Counted from the first letter of the stretch, positions 50,170-59,855 are shown. The stretch: 64,000 nt of DNA from Mesorhizobium loti (GCF_013170705.1 NZ_CP033334.1:62001-126000); one strand, 5' to 3'. Numbers and translations are program-made. Notes: generated by a model not told the origin, from the letters alone.

Positions 50170-50978
50170 CCGGAATGGCCGGCCTCAAGCCGAAACATTT
50201 CCTCTGGGAGGTTGAGGGCAGGATCGCCAAGGTCCGGCTCGACCGGCCGGAGCGCAAGAACCCGCTGACCTTCGACAGCTATGCGGAACTACGCGACACA
50301 TTCCGCGACCTTGTCTATGCCGACGATGTCGACGCCGTGGTGTTCCTCTCCAATGGCGGCAATTTCTGCTCCGGCGGCGATGTCCACGATATTATCGGCC
50401 CGCTGGTCAAGATGGACATGAAGCAGCTTCTGGCCTTCACCCGCATGACCGGCGATTTCGTCAAAGCGATGCTGAATTGCGGCAAGCCGATCATTGCCGC
50501 GGTCGACGGTGTCGCGGTCGGCGCCGGCGCCATCATCGCCATGAGTTCCGACATCCGCATCGCCACGCCGGAAGCCAAGACCGCGTTCCTGTTCACCCGC
50601 GTCGGCCTAGCCGGCTGCGACATGGGCGCCTGCGCGATCCTGCCGCGCATCATCGGCCAGGGCCGCGCCGCCGAACTGCTCTACACCGGCCGCACCATGA
50701 CGGCGGCCGAGGGCGAGCGCTGGGGCTTCTACAACAGGCTGGTCGATGCGGCAGCGCTCGAAGCCGACGCGCTCGACATGGCGGCGCGCATCGTCTCCGG
50801 CCCGACCTTCGCCCACGGCATCACCAAGACGCAGCTCAACCAGGAATGGTCGATGGGCCTCGACCAGGCCATCGAGGCGGAAGCCCAGGCGCAGGCGATC
50901 TGCATGCAGACGCGCGATTTCGAACGCGCCTACAAGGCATTCGTGGCCAAGGAAAAGCCGATGTTCGAGGGCAATTGA
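50166..50978 (+). CDS. Enoyl-CoA hydratase/crotonase-family protein
   Basis: A 270-aa crotonase fold protein. Oxyanion-hole segments [11 protein letters not shown] and [18 protein letters not shown] are present. The two catalytic glutamates of classical enoyl-CoA hydratase (in the GGGCE and QPE motifs) are replaced, to my alignment by I and R (AIIAMSSD and LFTRVG), so simple hydration is doubtful and another crotonase reaction such as ring cleavage, isomerisation or hydrolysis is possible. It starts [34 protein letters not shown]. Fourth gene of the catabolic operon. Confidence 0.85.
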   Translation: MTGMAGLKPKHFLWEVEGRIAKVRLDRPERKNPLTFDSYAELRDTFRDLVYADDVDAVVFLSNGGNFCSGGDVHDIIGPLVKMDMKQLLAFTRMTGDFVKAMLNCGKPIIAAVDGVAVGAGAIIAMSSDIRIATPEAKTAFLFTRVGLAGCDMGACAILPRIIGQGRAAELLYTGRTMTAAEGERWGFYNRLVDAAALEADALDMAARIVSGPTFAHGITKTQLNQEWSMGLDQAIEAEAQAQAICMQTRDFERAYKAFVAKEKPMFEGN

Positions 50979-52126
50979 TGGCTGACAAGAGTTTCCTCAA
51001 CTGGCCGTTCTTCGAAGACCGTCATCGCGAGTTGGCCGAGCGCCTGGAGGCATGGTGCGCCAAGAACCTGCCGGTCGATCACCATGATGTCGACGCCGCC
51101 TGCCGCGAGTTGGTGGCGAAGCTCGGCCGCGACGGCTGGCTGAAGCCGACGGCTGTTGACACCGACAATCCGGGGCCGCTCGACGTGCGCACCTTGTGCA
51201 TCACGCGCGAGACGCTGGCGCGCTATGACGGGCTCGCCGATTTCGCCTTCGCCATGCAGGGACTGGGCACAGGAGCGCTCAGCCTGTTCGGCACACCGAA
51301 CCAGCAGCAATGGCTGGCCAAGACGCGTGCCGGCAAGGCGATATCGGCCTTTGCCCTGTCGGAGCCGCGGTCGGGATCGGATGTCGCCAACACCGAGATG
51401 ACGGCGACCCACGATGGCGACAGCTACATCCTGACAGGTGAGAAGACCTGGATTTCCAATGGTGGCATCGCCGACCTCTATGTCGTCTTTGCCCGCACCG
51501 GCGAGGCGCCGGGCGCCAAGGGGATCTCGGCCTTCCTGGTGCCGGGTGATGCCAAGGGCCTCGGCATCGCCGAGCGCCTCGAAGTGATCGCGCCGCATCC
51601 GCTGGCGCGGTTGTCCTTCGACCAGGTCCGGCTGCCGGCCTTGGCTTTGATCGGCAAGCCCGGCGACGGCTTCCGCATCGCCATGTCGGTGCTGGACGTG
51701 TTCCGTTCGACGGTTGGCGCAGCAGCGCTCGGCTTTGCCCGCCGGGCGCTCGATGAAAGCATCAAAAGGGTGGCCGAGCGCAAACTGTTCGGCGCGCCGA
51801 TGGCCGAATTGCAGATGGTGCAGGGGCATGTCGCCGACATGGCGCTCGACGTCGACGCGGCGGCGCTTCTGGTCTACCGCGCCGCCTGGACCAAGGACAT
51901 GGGCGCGGCGCGGGTCACGCGCGAGGCGGCGATGGCCAAGCTGTTCGCCACCGACAAGGCGCAAGATGTGATCGACAAAGCGGTGCAGTTGCATGGCGGC
52001 GACGGCGTCCGCAAGGGCCATATCGTCGAGAGCCTGTATCGCGAGATCCGCGCCCTGCGCATCTACGAGGGCGCATCCGACGTGCAGAAGGTGGTCATCG
52101 CCAGGCAAGTGATGAGCGCGGGCTGA
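50978..52126 (+). CDS. Acyl-CoA dehydrogenase
   Basis: A 382-aa FAD enzyme that introduces a double bond into an acyl-CoA. Signature segments: [78 protein letters not shown], with the Glu of YEGAS at the place of the catalytic base. TGATG overlap with the crotonase gene. Likely acts on a ring-opened or partially reduced aryl-CoA intermediate. Residues 1-110 form the N-terminal helical domain. Confidence 0.92.
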   Translation: MADKSFLNWPFFEDRHRELAERLEAWCAKNLPVDHHDVDAACRELVAKLGRDGWLKPTAVDTDNPGPLDVRTLCITRETLARYDGLADFAFAMQGLGTGALSLFGTPNQQQWLAKTRAGKAISAFALSEPRSGSDVANTEMTATHDGDSYILTGEKTWISNGGIADLYVVFARTGEAPGAKGISAFLVPGDAKGLGIAERLEVIAPHPLARLSFDQVRLPALALIGKPGDGFRIAMSVLDVFRSTVGAAALGFARRALDESIKRVAERKLFGAPMAELQMVQGHVADMALDVDAAALLVYRAAWTKDMGAARVTREAAMAKLFATDKAQDVIDKAVQLHGGDGVRKGHIVESLYREIRALRIYEGASDVQKVVIARQVMSAG

Positions 52127-52186
52127 CAGCGGCATTGACGGCATTCAATTTTGACACTTGGTTTCTGGAATACGGGGAGGCTTGAA

Positions 52187-52582
52187 ATGCACGAGGTTCT
52201 GCAGCCGGAAGGCTGGGCCAAACCGGTCGGCTACGCCAATGGCGTCGCGGCGCGTGGGCGTCTCATCTTCGTCGGCGGACAGGTCGGCTGGAACGGGCAG
52301 TGCCAGTTCGAGACCGACGACTTTGTCGGCCAGGCGAAACAGACACTGGAAAACATCGTTGCGGTGCTGGCGGAGGCGGGCGCCACGCCTCAGCACATCA
52401 CCTCGATGACCTGGTATTTCACCGACAAGACCGAATATCTGGCCAATCTCAGGGGCATCGGCGAAGCCTATCGCGAGGTGATCGGCCGGCATTTTCCGGC
52501 GATGGCCGCCATGCAGGTGGTGGCACTGGTCGAGGATCGCGCCAAGGTGGAGATCCAGGCGACCGCGGTCATACCGGATTAA
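52187..52582 (+). CDS. RidA-family enamine/imine deaminase
   Basis: A 131-aa trimeric-barrel protein. Family residues: VGYANGVAARGRLIFVGGQVG, QAKQTLENIVAVLAEAGATPQHITSMTWYFTD and the C-terminal VEDRAKVEIQATAVIPD with the Arg-Val-Glu motif used for carboxylate and enamine binding. RidA proteins hydrolyse enamines/imines with release of ammonia. Its presence directly after the aryl-CoA dehydrogenase suggests that the pathway substrate carries nitrogen. GGGGAGG before ATG 52187. Last gene of the operon. Confidence 0.9.
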   Translation: MHEVLQPEGWAKPVGYANGVAARGRLIFVGGQVGWNGQCQFETDDFVGQAKQTLENIVAVLAEAGATPQHITSMTWYFTDKTEYLANLRGIGEAYREVIGRHFPAMAAMQVVALVEDRAKVEIQATAVIPD

Positions 52583-52592
52583 TCTGTCGTCA

Positions 52593-53684
52593 TTACCCGC
52601 GAAGGCCTGTCTGCCTCAGCAGCGGCAGCACGTGGTCGCAGAAATAGGGGAGTTCCTGCGTGTAGTTGACGAAGGAAAGCGCGATGCCCTGATAGCCGTG
52701 GCCGGCAATGGCGGCCATGTCGGCGGCGATCGTTTCCGGGGTTCCAATCAGGGGATAGGTGCCGGCGCCGCCGGCGAAGCGCTGGCGGTAGCGGTCATAG
52801 GCGTGCGGGTCGTGCGACTGCGAGAATTCCTTCTTGCCGGCCATATGGGCATCGACCGCGTCATGGTCGGCCAGATCGACCGCGTATCTGTTATAATAGG
52901 CCTGCGCCTCTTCCATCGTCGGGCGGCAGACGGCGTGCGCCACCGTATAGACACCGACATCGCGGCCGACCTTGTCGGCCCGTTCGCGGATGTCGGCGAC
53001 ATGTTTGCCGGCATCGCTCATTTCGGAAAAAGTCGTGAACAGATAGTCGCACCGGGCGGCGGCGAAATCGCGGCCCGGACCGCCGAATGCGGCGTTCATG
53101 GTCACCGGACGCGGGGTCTGCACACTGGCCGGCCGGCTGACCGCTTCCTTGAGACGATAGTAGGTGCCTTCATAGTCGAGAGGCTCGGGAGAGGCATAAA
53201 GCTTTTCGAGGATTTCGATCCATTCGGCCGCCTGGTCGTAGCCCTTTTCGACGAGCGGCGTGCCGAACATGCCGAACTCCTTCGGGTTCCAGCCGCAGAC
53301 GATGTTGAGGCCGGCGCGACCTTGGCTGACGTGGTCGACGGTCGCCAGCGCCTTGGCGGCATAAAGCGGATGCACCAGCGGCACATGCACGGTCATGAAC
53401 AGGCCGATCTGTTCAGTGGCCACCGCCAGAGCCGCCGCCCAGGTGAAGGTCTCGAACGACCATTCGCGCACCTTGTTGCGGCCGCCAAAGCCGCGCCAGC
53501 GGGCGATCGGCAGCAGAAACTCCAGCCCGGCGCGATCGGCGATTTGCGCCGCCGTCAGATTGTCCTGCCAACTCGCCGTCCAGCGTTCCGGCACATCGGT
53601 GATCGCAAGCCCCCCGTCGGCATTGGTCGAGAAGACGCCGAGCTTCAGTTTGTTCGGGCGGTGCAAGGGATGCGCTTTGATCAT
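52593..53684 (-). CDS. LLM-class flavin-dependent monooxygenase (RutA/SfnG-like)
   Basis: A 363-aa bacterial luciferase-like FMN monooxygenase. It begins LHRPNKLKLGVFSTNADGGLAITDVPERWTASWQDN and has the RutA-type segments FLLPIARWRGFGG, LNIVCGWNPKEFGMFG and YYRLKEAVSRPASVQTPRPV. Members oxidise pyrimidines, dimethyl sulfone and other small substrates using reduced FMN from a separate reductase. It converges on RidA and is divergent from the HpcH aldolase gene, with operator site c in between. Its natural substrate here is unknown. Confidence 0.88.
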   Translation of the reverse strand: MIKAHPLHRPNKLKLGVFSTNADGGLAITDVPERWTASWQDNLTAAQIADRAGLEFLLPIARWRGFGGRNKVREWSFETFTWAAALAVATEQIGLFMTVHVPLVHPLYAAKALATVDHVSQGRAGLNIVCGWNPKEFGMFGTPLVEKGYDQAAEWIEILEKLYASPEPLDYEGTYYRLKEAVSRPASVQTPRPVTMNAAFGGPGRDFAAARCDYLFTTFSEMSDAGKHVADIRERADKVGRDVGVYTVAHAVCRPTMEEAQAYYNRYAVDLADHDAVDAHMAGKKEFSQSHDPHAYDRYRQRFAGGAGTYPLIGTPETIAADMAAIAGHGYQGIALSFVNYTQELPYFCDHVLPLLRQTGLRG

Positions 53685-53730
53685 CTCGGGAACTCGTGGC
53701 GGGAGGCTACACGCTAGGCCCGCGCCAGAA

Positions 53731-53748
53731 TATTTCAAGCCTGAAATA
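53731..53748. promoter_or_regulatory. AAGC-centred palindrome (operator site c)
   Basis: TATTTCAAGCCTGAAATA: a perfect 7-bp inverted repeat (TATTTCA/TGAAATA) around AGCC, in the divergent promoter region of the LLM monooxygenase (47 bp) and HpcH aldolase (60 bp) genes. Confidence 0.75.
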
Positions 53749-53807
53749 GCTTCGCCTCGCGGTCGTTTGCGGATATGGATTTGGGCAGGTCGAAAAAGAG
53801 GATGGAC

Positions 53808-54569
53808 ATGAGCGAGTTCCGCCAGAAATGCCTCGGCAAGACGGGCCTCGTCGGTTCCTTTGCCGCCATTCCCCATCCCGTTGCGGTCGAAGTGATGGCG
53901 CTATCCGGCCTCGACTTCCTCTGCATCGACTGGGAGCACGCCCAGATTTCGCGCGACATGATCGAGACCATGGTGCGAGCCGCAGACGTGCATCGCGTGC
54001 CGGCGATGGTGCGTGTTCCCGGCCATGCGCCGGAAGCCATCCAGGCGGCGCTGGACAGCGGCGCGCAAGGCGTGCTGGTGCCGCGCGTCTCGACCGCTGC
54101 CCAGGCCGAAGCAACAGTGAAAGCCTCGCGCTATCCGCCACAGGGCGAGCGAGGCGTCGGACCCGGTCGGGCCGCCGGCTATGGCTATCGTATTCCCGAA
54201 TATCTTGCCGGTGCCAACGACAGAACCGTCGTCGCGGTCCAGGTCGAGACAGCGGAGGGGCTCGCCAACATCGACGCGATCGCGGCGGTCGACGGCGTCG
54301 ACGTGATCTTCGTCGGCCCCGGCGACCTTTCGGTGTCGATCGACGCGATCGGACCGCAAGGCGCCGATAAGCTCAATGCGGCGATCCGGACGATCATTTC
54401 TGCCACGATCGCACATGGCAAGACAGCAGGCATATTTTGCGCCAGTCCACAGACGATCGGCCGTTGGGCAGCCATCGGTGCGAGTTTCTTCGTGCTGGCC
54501 AGCGACACGATGTTTCTGGGTGCCGGCGCGGCGGCCAACTTTGCCGCGGCGCGCGACGAATTGGCATGA
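53808..54569 (+). CDS. HpcH/HpaI-family aldolase/citrate lyase
   Basis: A 253-aa class II (metal-dependent) pyruvate aldolase. Markers: FLCIDWEHAQISRDMIETMV, PAMVRVPGHAPEAIQAALDSGAQGVLVPRV, the metal ligands in QVETAEGL (Glu) and VGPGDLSVS (Asp) and ASDTMFLGAGA. The HpaI group cleaves 4-hydroxy-2-oxoacids to pyruvate and an aldehyde at the end of aromatic pathways. Start ATG 53808 with AGAGGA upstream; an ATG at 53802 is in frame. Divergent from the LLM monooxygenase. Confidence 0.9.
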   Translation: MSEFRQKCLGKTGLVGSFAAIPHPVAVEVMALSGLDFLCIDWEHAQISRDMIETMVRAADVHRVPAMVRVPGHAPEAIQAALDSGAQGVLVPRVSTAAQAEATVKASRYPPQGERGVGPGRAAGYGYRIPEYLAGANDRTVVAVQVETAEGLANIDAIAAVDGVDVIFVGPGDLSVSIDAIGPQGADKLNAAIRTIISATIAHGKTAGIFCASPQTIGRWAAIGASFFVLASDTMFLGAGAAANFAAARDELA

Positions 54570-54623
54570 AACGTGCGCATCGGGGCAAAAAAGGCGTATC
54601 GGCAGGGCAACAGGCCGCCCAAA

Positions 54624-54641
54624 CTTTTTAAGCTTAAAACT
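54624..54641. promoter_or_regulatory. AAGC-centred palindrome (operator site d)
   Basis: CTTTTTAAGCTTAAAACT, with a perfect 14-bp inner palindrome TTTTAAG-CTTAAAA, centred between 54632 and 54633. It lies 116-125 bp before the aminotransferase gene. Confidence 0.7.
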
Positions 54642-54756
54642 TTCGCCTTGAAAAGTGCCGCACTTTGGATAGCATCCAAGGATCGATGGCGACCGCGATG
54701 CCGGAGGGGTTGCCGGCCAGTTCATCGCAGTGCTTCGGGTGGGAGGGGTTCAGTCC

Positions 54757-55956
54757 TTGTCGTTCATGCTGCCCCAGTCATCGTCCAGCGCGCGCTATGC
54801 TTTTGATGGCGTCCGCGCGCAGATCCGTGATCTCCATACCGAAAACATCGCCAACCTTGCCGTGCGCGCGCGTGAATTGGGCGACGTCATCGCGCTCTGG
54901 TACGGCGAAGGCGACATGGTGACGCCCGCCTTCATCCGCGACGCGGCCAAGGCGGCCTTCGACGAAGGTCAGACTTTCTACGTGCCGAACATGCGCGGGC
55001 TCGGGGCTCTGAATGAAGCGCTGTCGGAATACCAGACGCGCATCCACCGCCGGCCGATCCCGATCACACGAACCACCGTCACGCCGGGCGGCATGCAGGC
55101 GCTGTACCTTGCACTGGAACTGCTGGTCGATACCGGCACAAACGTCGTCTACGTCGCGCCGCAATGGCCCAACATCCACAACGCCATCCACCTGATCGGC
55201 GGCGAGCCACGGCCGTTTTCGCTCGACTTCGAGGGTGACTGGCGGCTCGACCTCGACAGGCTGTTCGCCAGCTGCGACGCCCGCACCCGCGCCATCTTCC
55301 TGTCGACGCCGTCCAACCCGACCGGCTGGACCGCCTCGGCCGAGGAGATGCGGGCCCTGCTTGATTTCAGCCGGCGCACCGGCATCTGGATCATTTCCGA
55401 CGAGGTCTATGGCCGGCTCTATCTCGACGGCGACGTCGCGCCCTCGATCCTGCAGATCGCCGAGGACGGCGACCGGGTGCTGTCGGTCAACAGCTTCTCC
55501 AAGGCCTGGGCCATGACCGGCTGGCGTATCGGCTGGCTGACGCATCCATCGGGAGTGGCCGACCAGCTCGGCGCCATGACCCAATACGTCAACAGCGGCA
55601 CCGCCGCTCCTATCCAGGCTGGCGCCGTTGCCGCAATTCGCCAGGGCGAGCCACTGGTCGAAGAAATTCGGCAGCGGATCAGAACCGGCCTCGACCTCGC
55701 CTATATCAGGCTGGCACAGATTCCGGGCGTCATTTTGCCGACGAAACCGCGTGGCGGCATGTATGCCTTCTTTGCCATGGAAGGCGAAAGCGATGCCAGT
55801 CGCGCCTGCGCCAAAATCCTGGAGACGGCGCGCGTCGGGCTGGCGCCCGGCCATCTCTTTGGAAGCTCGGCGACGGCATTCCTGCGCATGTGCGTCTGCC
55901 GTGACCGCGACCAGATAGCGACCGCGCTCGACCGCATGGTCGCTGCCATGAATTGA
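54757..55956 (+). CDS. PLP-dependent class I/II aminotransferase
   Basis: An approximately 399-aa fold-type I aminotransferase. Key features: GEGDMVTPAFIRDA, PGGMQALYLALELLVD, STPSNPTGWTASAEEM (N-P-T-G), WIISDEVYGRLY (Asp and Tyr for PLP) and the Schiff-base Lys in SVNSFSKAWAMTGWRIGW. C-terminal Arg in FLRMCVCRDRD. It may turn an aryl amino acid into an aryl pyruvate for IorAB. Start is ambiguous: TTG 54757 has GGGAGGGG 8 nt before; ATG 54766 is the other choice. Operator site d precedes it. Confidence 0.87.
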   Translation: MSFMLPQSSSSARYAFDGVRAQIRDLHTENIANLAVRARELGDVIALWYGEGDMVTPAFIRDAAKAAFDEGQTFYVPNMRGLGALNEALSEYQTRIHRRPIPITRTTVTPGGMQALYLALELLVDTGTNVVYVAPQWPNIHNAIHLIGGEPRPFSLDFEGDWRLDLDRLFASCDARTRAIFLSTPSNPTGWTASAEEMRALLDFSRRTGIWIISDEVYGRLYLDGDVAPSILQIAEDGDRVLSVNSFSKAWAMTGWRIGWLTHPSGVADQLGAMTQYVNSGTAAPIQAGAVAAIRQGEPLVEEIRQRIRTGLDLAYIRLAQIPGVILPTKPRGGMYAFFAMEGESDASRACAKILETARVGLAPGHLFGSSATAFLRMCVCRDRDQIATALDRMVAAMN

Positions 55957-56045
55957 CGCCCCGCTGGGAGGTGGGACGGCAAGAAACCGTGCGGGGCCAG
56001 CCCGCCCGATCAACAACCAGAGGGAATACCCCAGAGGGACGACCA

Positions 56046-56843
56046 ATGAAGCTCACCCGTCGCAATCTCATCCTGCTCGCTGCAGCCATCGGCATCGCCG
56101 CCGGCCCCGCCACCGCCCATGCCGCCGATGTGCTCAATGTCGGCGCCTACCCGACCAATCCGCCCTTCGAATACAAGAACGAGAGCGGCACTTTCGAGGG
56201 CTTTGAAGTCGATATCGTCAACGAAGCGGCCAAGCGCATCGGCATGACCACCGACATCGCCGATCTCGGCTTCCAGGCGCTGTTTGCGGCCACCACCTCG
56301 AAGCGTATCGATGTCGCCATCTCCTCGATCACCATCACCCCGGAGCGGCTGAAGTCGCAGTCCTTCACGCAGCCCTATTATGATTCCGACATGGGCATCG
56401 CCACCAAGACCGATAGCGCTGTCAACACCGAGGCCGACCTCAAGGGTAAGATCGTCGGCGTGCTGTCCGGCTCGACCGGCGAGACCTGGGTCAAGGCGCA
56501 TCAGGAAGCCGATGGCTTCAGCGACGTGAAGGGCTATGACACGCAGCAGAACCTTTTGCTCGACCTCAGCGCCGGCCGCGTCGATGCCGCCGTCAGCGAC
56601 ATTCCGGGCATGGAATACTCCTTCACCAAGATGAAGGACCTGAAGGTGAAGCAGCGCATCAAGACCGGCGAACAGTACGGACTGATGATGACCAAGGACC
56701 ACCCGCTGCTCGGCAAGCTCAACGACGCGCTGACGGCGATGAAGAAGGACGGCACGCTGGCCGCGATCCACAAGAAGTGGTTCGGCAGCGACGCGCCGGC
56801 CGACTCGTCGACCGTCAAGGAAATGCCGATGCCGAAGGCCTGA
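56046..56843 (+). CDS. Amino-acid ABC transporter family 3 substrate-binding protein
   Basis: A 265-aa periplasmic protein. Signal peptide MKLTRRNLILLAAAIGIAAG (twin Arg present) cleaved near AHA-ADV. Family 3 segments: NVGAYPTNPPFEYKNESGTFEGFEVDI, GLFAATTSKRIDVAISSITITPERLK, QPYYDSDMGIATKTDS. Predicted to bind polar amino acids or similar small ligands. Preceded by CAGAGGGA and followed by a terminator-like hairpin, then a permease gene. Confidence 0.92.
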   Translation: MKLTRRNLILLAAAIGIAAGPATAHAADVLNVGAYPTNPPFEYKNESGTFEGFEVDIVNEAAKRIGMTTDIADLGFQALFAATTSKRIDVAISSITITPERLKSQSFTQPYYDSDMGIATKTDSAVNTEADLKGKIVGVLSGSTGETWVKAHQEADGFSDVKGYDTQQNLLLDLSAGRVDAAVSDIPGMEYSFTKMKDLKVKQRIKTGEQYGLMMTKDHPLLGKLNDALTAMKKDGTLAAIHKKWFGSDAPADSSTVKEMPMPKA

Positions 56844-56861
56844 GCGGCGACCGAGAACAGG

Positions 56862-56898
56862 GGCGTGCCGGCTCAAAAGGCCGGCACGCCTCGTTTTC
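56862..56898 (+). terminator. Terminator-like hairpin between binding protein and permease genes
   Basis: An 11-bp stem GGCGTGCCGGC/GCCGGCACGCC with 7-nt loop followed by TCGTTTTC. Incomplete termination would favour the binding protein over the permease. Confidence 0.7.
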
Positions 56899-57006
56899 AT
56901 TGATGATCCTTCCCCGGAGCCACAGGTCAGCGCGGCAAAGCCGCTTTCGGTGTTTCCGGGCCCTGCTCCAGCGTCACGGGACGCAAAACGGTTCGGGAAC
57001 GCTCCC

Positions 57007-57681
57007 ATGTCGCTGATCGACACCTTCTTCAACGCCGACGTCATCGCGTCGAGCCTGCCCGCGCTGCTGCGCGGCTTCCTGAACACGCTGCTGCTCGGCC
57101 TGCTCAGCATCGGCATCGGCATTCCGATCGGCCTGGTGATCAGCCTGCTGCGGCTCTATGCGCCAAAGCCGCTGCGGTGGCTGGCCGTCGGCTACACCGA
57201 CATCTTCCGCGCCTTGCCGGTGCTGGTGGTGCTGATCCTGATCTACTACGCGCTGCCCTTCCTCGGCATACGCCTGTCGTCCTGGGCGTCCGCGGTGACG
57301 GCGTTCGCCATCATCATGTCGGCCTATTCGGCGGAAGTCTTCCGATCCGGCATAGAGAGCATTCCGCGCGGCCAGTTCGAGGCGTCGCAAGCGCTCGGCC
57401 TGCCGTTCCTTTTGACCTTGCGCAAGGTGGTGCTGCCGCAGGCGGTGCGCGTGGTCATCCCGCCGATGACCAGCAACTGCGTCTCGATGTTCAAGGACAC
57501 CTCGCTCGCCTCGACCGTGGCGCTGCCGGAACTCTTGAAGGAGGCGACCAACGCGCAGTCGCTCTACGCCAACCCCTCGCCGCTGATCGGCGCGGCACTC
57601 GTCTATCTCATCTTCCTCTGGCCGATGGTGCGCCTCGTCAGCCTGCTTGAAGCCCGCTTCAAGACCGAAAAGACGCGCTGA
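57007..57681 (+). CDS. Amino-acid ABC transporter permease (HisM/GltK type)
   Basis: A 224-aa permease of the family 3 importers with [65 protein letters not shown] and [25 protein letters not shown] (EAA loop). ATG 57007 gives the normal length. Only one permease gene is present, so a homodimer is expected. No ATPase gene is adjacent: the next gene is an aminotransferase-like gene. Confidence 0.92.
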   Translation: MSLIDTFFNADVIASSLPALLRGFLNTLLLGLLSIGIGIPIGLVISLLRLYAPKPLRWLAVGYTDIFRALPVLVVLILIYYALPFLGIRLSSWASAVTAFAIIMSAYSAEVFRSGIESIPRGQFEASQALGLPFLLTLRKVVLPQAVRVVIPPMTSNCVSMFKDTSLASTVALPELLKEATNAQSLYANPSPLIGAALVYLIFLWPMVRLVSLLEARFKTEKTR

Positions 57682-57722
57682 CCATCAGACCGTTCGCCAT
57701 AGCACTCCGCAGGAGACATCCC

Positions 57723-58985
57723 TTGAGCAATCCCCACGCCACCGACGGCTTCCCCGTCGCCACAATCCGGGCCATGTTTCCCGCCCTGCAGCGGGCCGGC
57801 GATTTCATCTTCCTGGACAACGCCGCCGGCGCGCAGATTCCGCAGAGCGTGCTCGACGCGGTGACCAACCACCTTGTCTCGCACAATGTGCAGCGCGGCG
57901 GCCGCTATGGCCGCAGCGTCACCGTCGACCAGTCGGTCGCCGATGCTCGCACAAGCGTAGCGCTGCTGATCAACGCCTACAGCCCGGCGGAAATCTGCTT
58001 CGGCATGAACGCCACCTCCTTCATCCGCCTCGTCAGCCTCGGCATTGGCCAGATGCTTGGAGAACGCGACGAGATCGTCATCACCGACATGGACCATGAC
58101 GCCAACATCGCCACCTGGCTGGCGCTGGAATCGGCCGGGGCGAAATTCAAGTGGTGGCGCATGCGCGAGGACGGCAACCTGCATGTCGACGATCTGCGCC
58201 CGCTGGTTTCCGACCGCACCCGCCTCGTAGCCTGCACGGTGACGGCGCATTCGATCGGCTCGATCGTCGATGTGGCTTCCGTGGCCAAGATCGCGCATGC
58301 GGCCGGTGCCGAAGTGTTCCTCGACTGCGTGCATTACGGACCACATGGGCTGATCGACGTGCAGGCCTGGGATTGCGACTACCTCGTCTGCTCCGGCTAC
58401 AAGAACTTCTCGCCGCATATGGGCTTCCTCTGGGGCCGCTTCGACACGCTGAAGCGGCTGCCGACCTTCCGCGAGGATTTCATTCCGGACGAACCACCTT
58501 ACAAGGTCGAGGCCGGCACCTTCATCTACGAGAATGTCTCCGGCATGGACGCGGCCGTGCAGTATCTGGAACTGATCGGCCGCAATCTCGCGCCCTCCAA
58601 CAATCGCTCGCGGCGCGAAAACATCGTTGCCGGCATGACAGCAATCCGCGACTACGAGCTGGTTCTGGCGCGCGAGATGCTTGGCGTGCTCAAGGGCTGC
58701 GGCGCGACCATCTACGGCGTCGCGGACGAGGCGCGCATCAACGAGCGCGTGCCGACCTTCTGCTTCAACATCGGCAAGCTGTCGCCGCAAAGGATCGTCG
58801 AGGAGATGGCCGAAATGCAGATCGGCATCCGCGACGGACACATGTACGCGCCACGCCTGATGAAGCGCCTCAACCTGTCGATGGACAGCGGCGCCATCCG
58901 CGCCTCGTTGGTCCACTACAACACGGTCGAGGAGATCCACCGCTTCGGCGAGGCGCTGCGCGCCATCATCACAAAGCTTTCCTGA
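57723..58985 (+). CDS. Class V aminotransferase / cysteine desulfurase-like PLP protein
   Basis: A 420-aa fold-type I PLP enzyme. It begins [24 protein letters not shown], with the Asp/His pair in [12 protein letters not shown] and the PLP Lys in [16 protein letters not shown]. Unlike IscS/SufS it has no cysteine loop that I can see, so a desulfurase role is doubtful; members include selenocysteine lyases, isopenicillin N epimerase-like and kynureninase-like proteins. Its place next to an amino-acid importer suggests it acts on the imported amino acid. TTG start 57723 with AGGAG 8 nt before. Confidence 0.85.
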   Translation: MSNPHATDGFPVATIRAMFPALQRAGDFIFLDNAAGAQIPQSVLDAVTNHLVSHNVQRGGRYGRSVTVDQSVADARTSVALLINAYSPAEICFGMNATSFIRLVSLGIGQMLGERDEIVITDMDHDANIATWLALESAGAKFKWWRMREDGNLHVDDLRPLVSDRTRLVACTVTAHSIGSIVDVASVAKIAHAAGAEVFLDCVHYGPHGLIDVQAWDCDYLVCSGYKNFSPHMGFLWGRFDTLKRLPTFREDFIPDEPPYKVEAGTFIYENVSGMDAAVQYLELIGRNLAPSNNRSRRENIVAGMTAIRDYELVLAREMLGVLKGCGATIYGVADEARINERVPTFCFNIGKLSPQRIVEEMAEMQIGIRDGHMYAPRLMKRLNLSMDSGAIRASLVHYNTVEEIHRFGEALRAIITKLS

Positions 58986-58996
58986 TGGACGAAGGG

Positions 58997-59021
58997 CGCC
59001 TGACGGCTGCGGCTCGCAGCC

Positions 59022-59028
<7 letters not shown>
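58997..59028. terminator. Long nested hairpin between convergent genes
   Basis: Stem CGCCTGA/TCAGGCG plus inner stem GGCTGCG/CGCAGCC with a single extra C, loop GCT. It overlaps the last codons of dppF and could end both convergent transcripts; no strong T run. Confidence 0.5.

Positions 59029-59851
<823 letters not shown>

Positions 59852-59855
<4 letters not shown>

Noticed and set aside
57723..58985. Naming the class V aminotransferase-like gene as kynureninase
   Set aside because: The PLP lysine context fits the broad class V/cysteine desulfurase-like group, and I see nothing specific for kynureninase; context with an amino-acid importer does not decide it.
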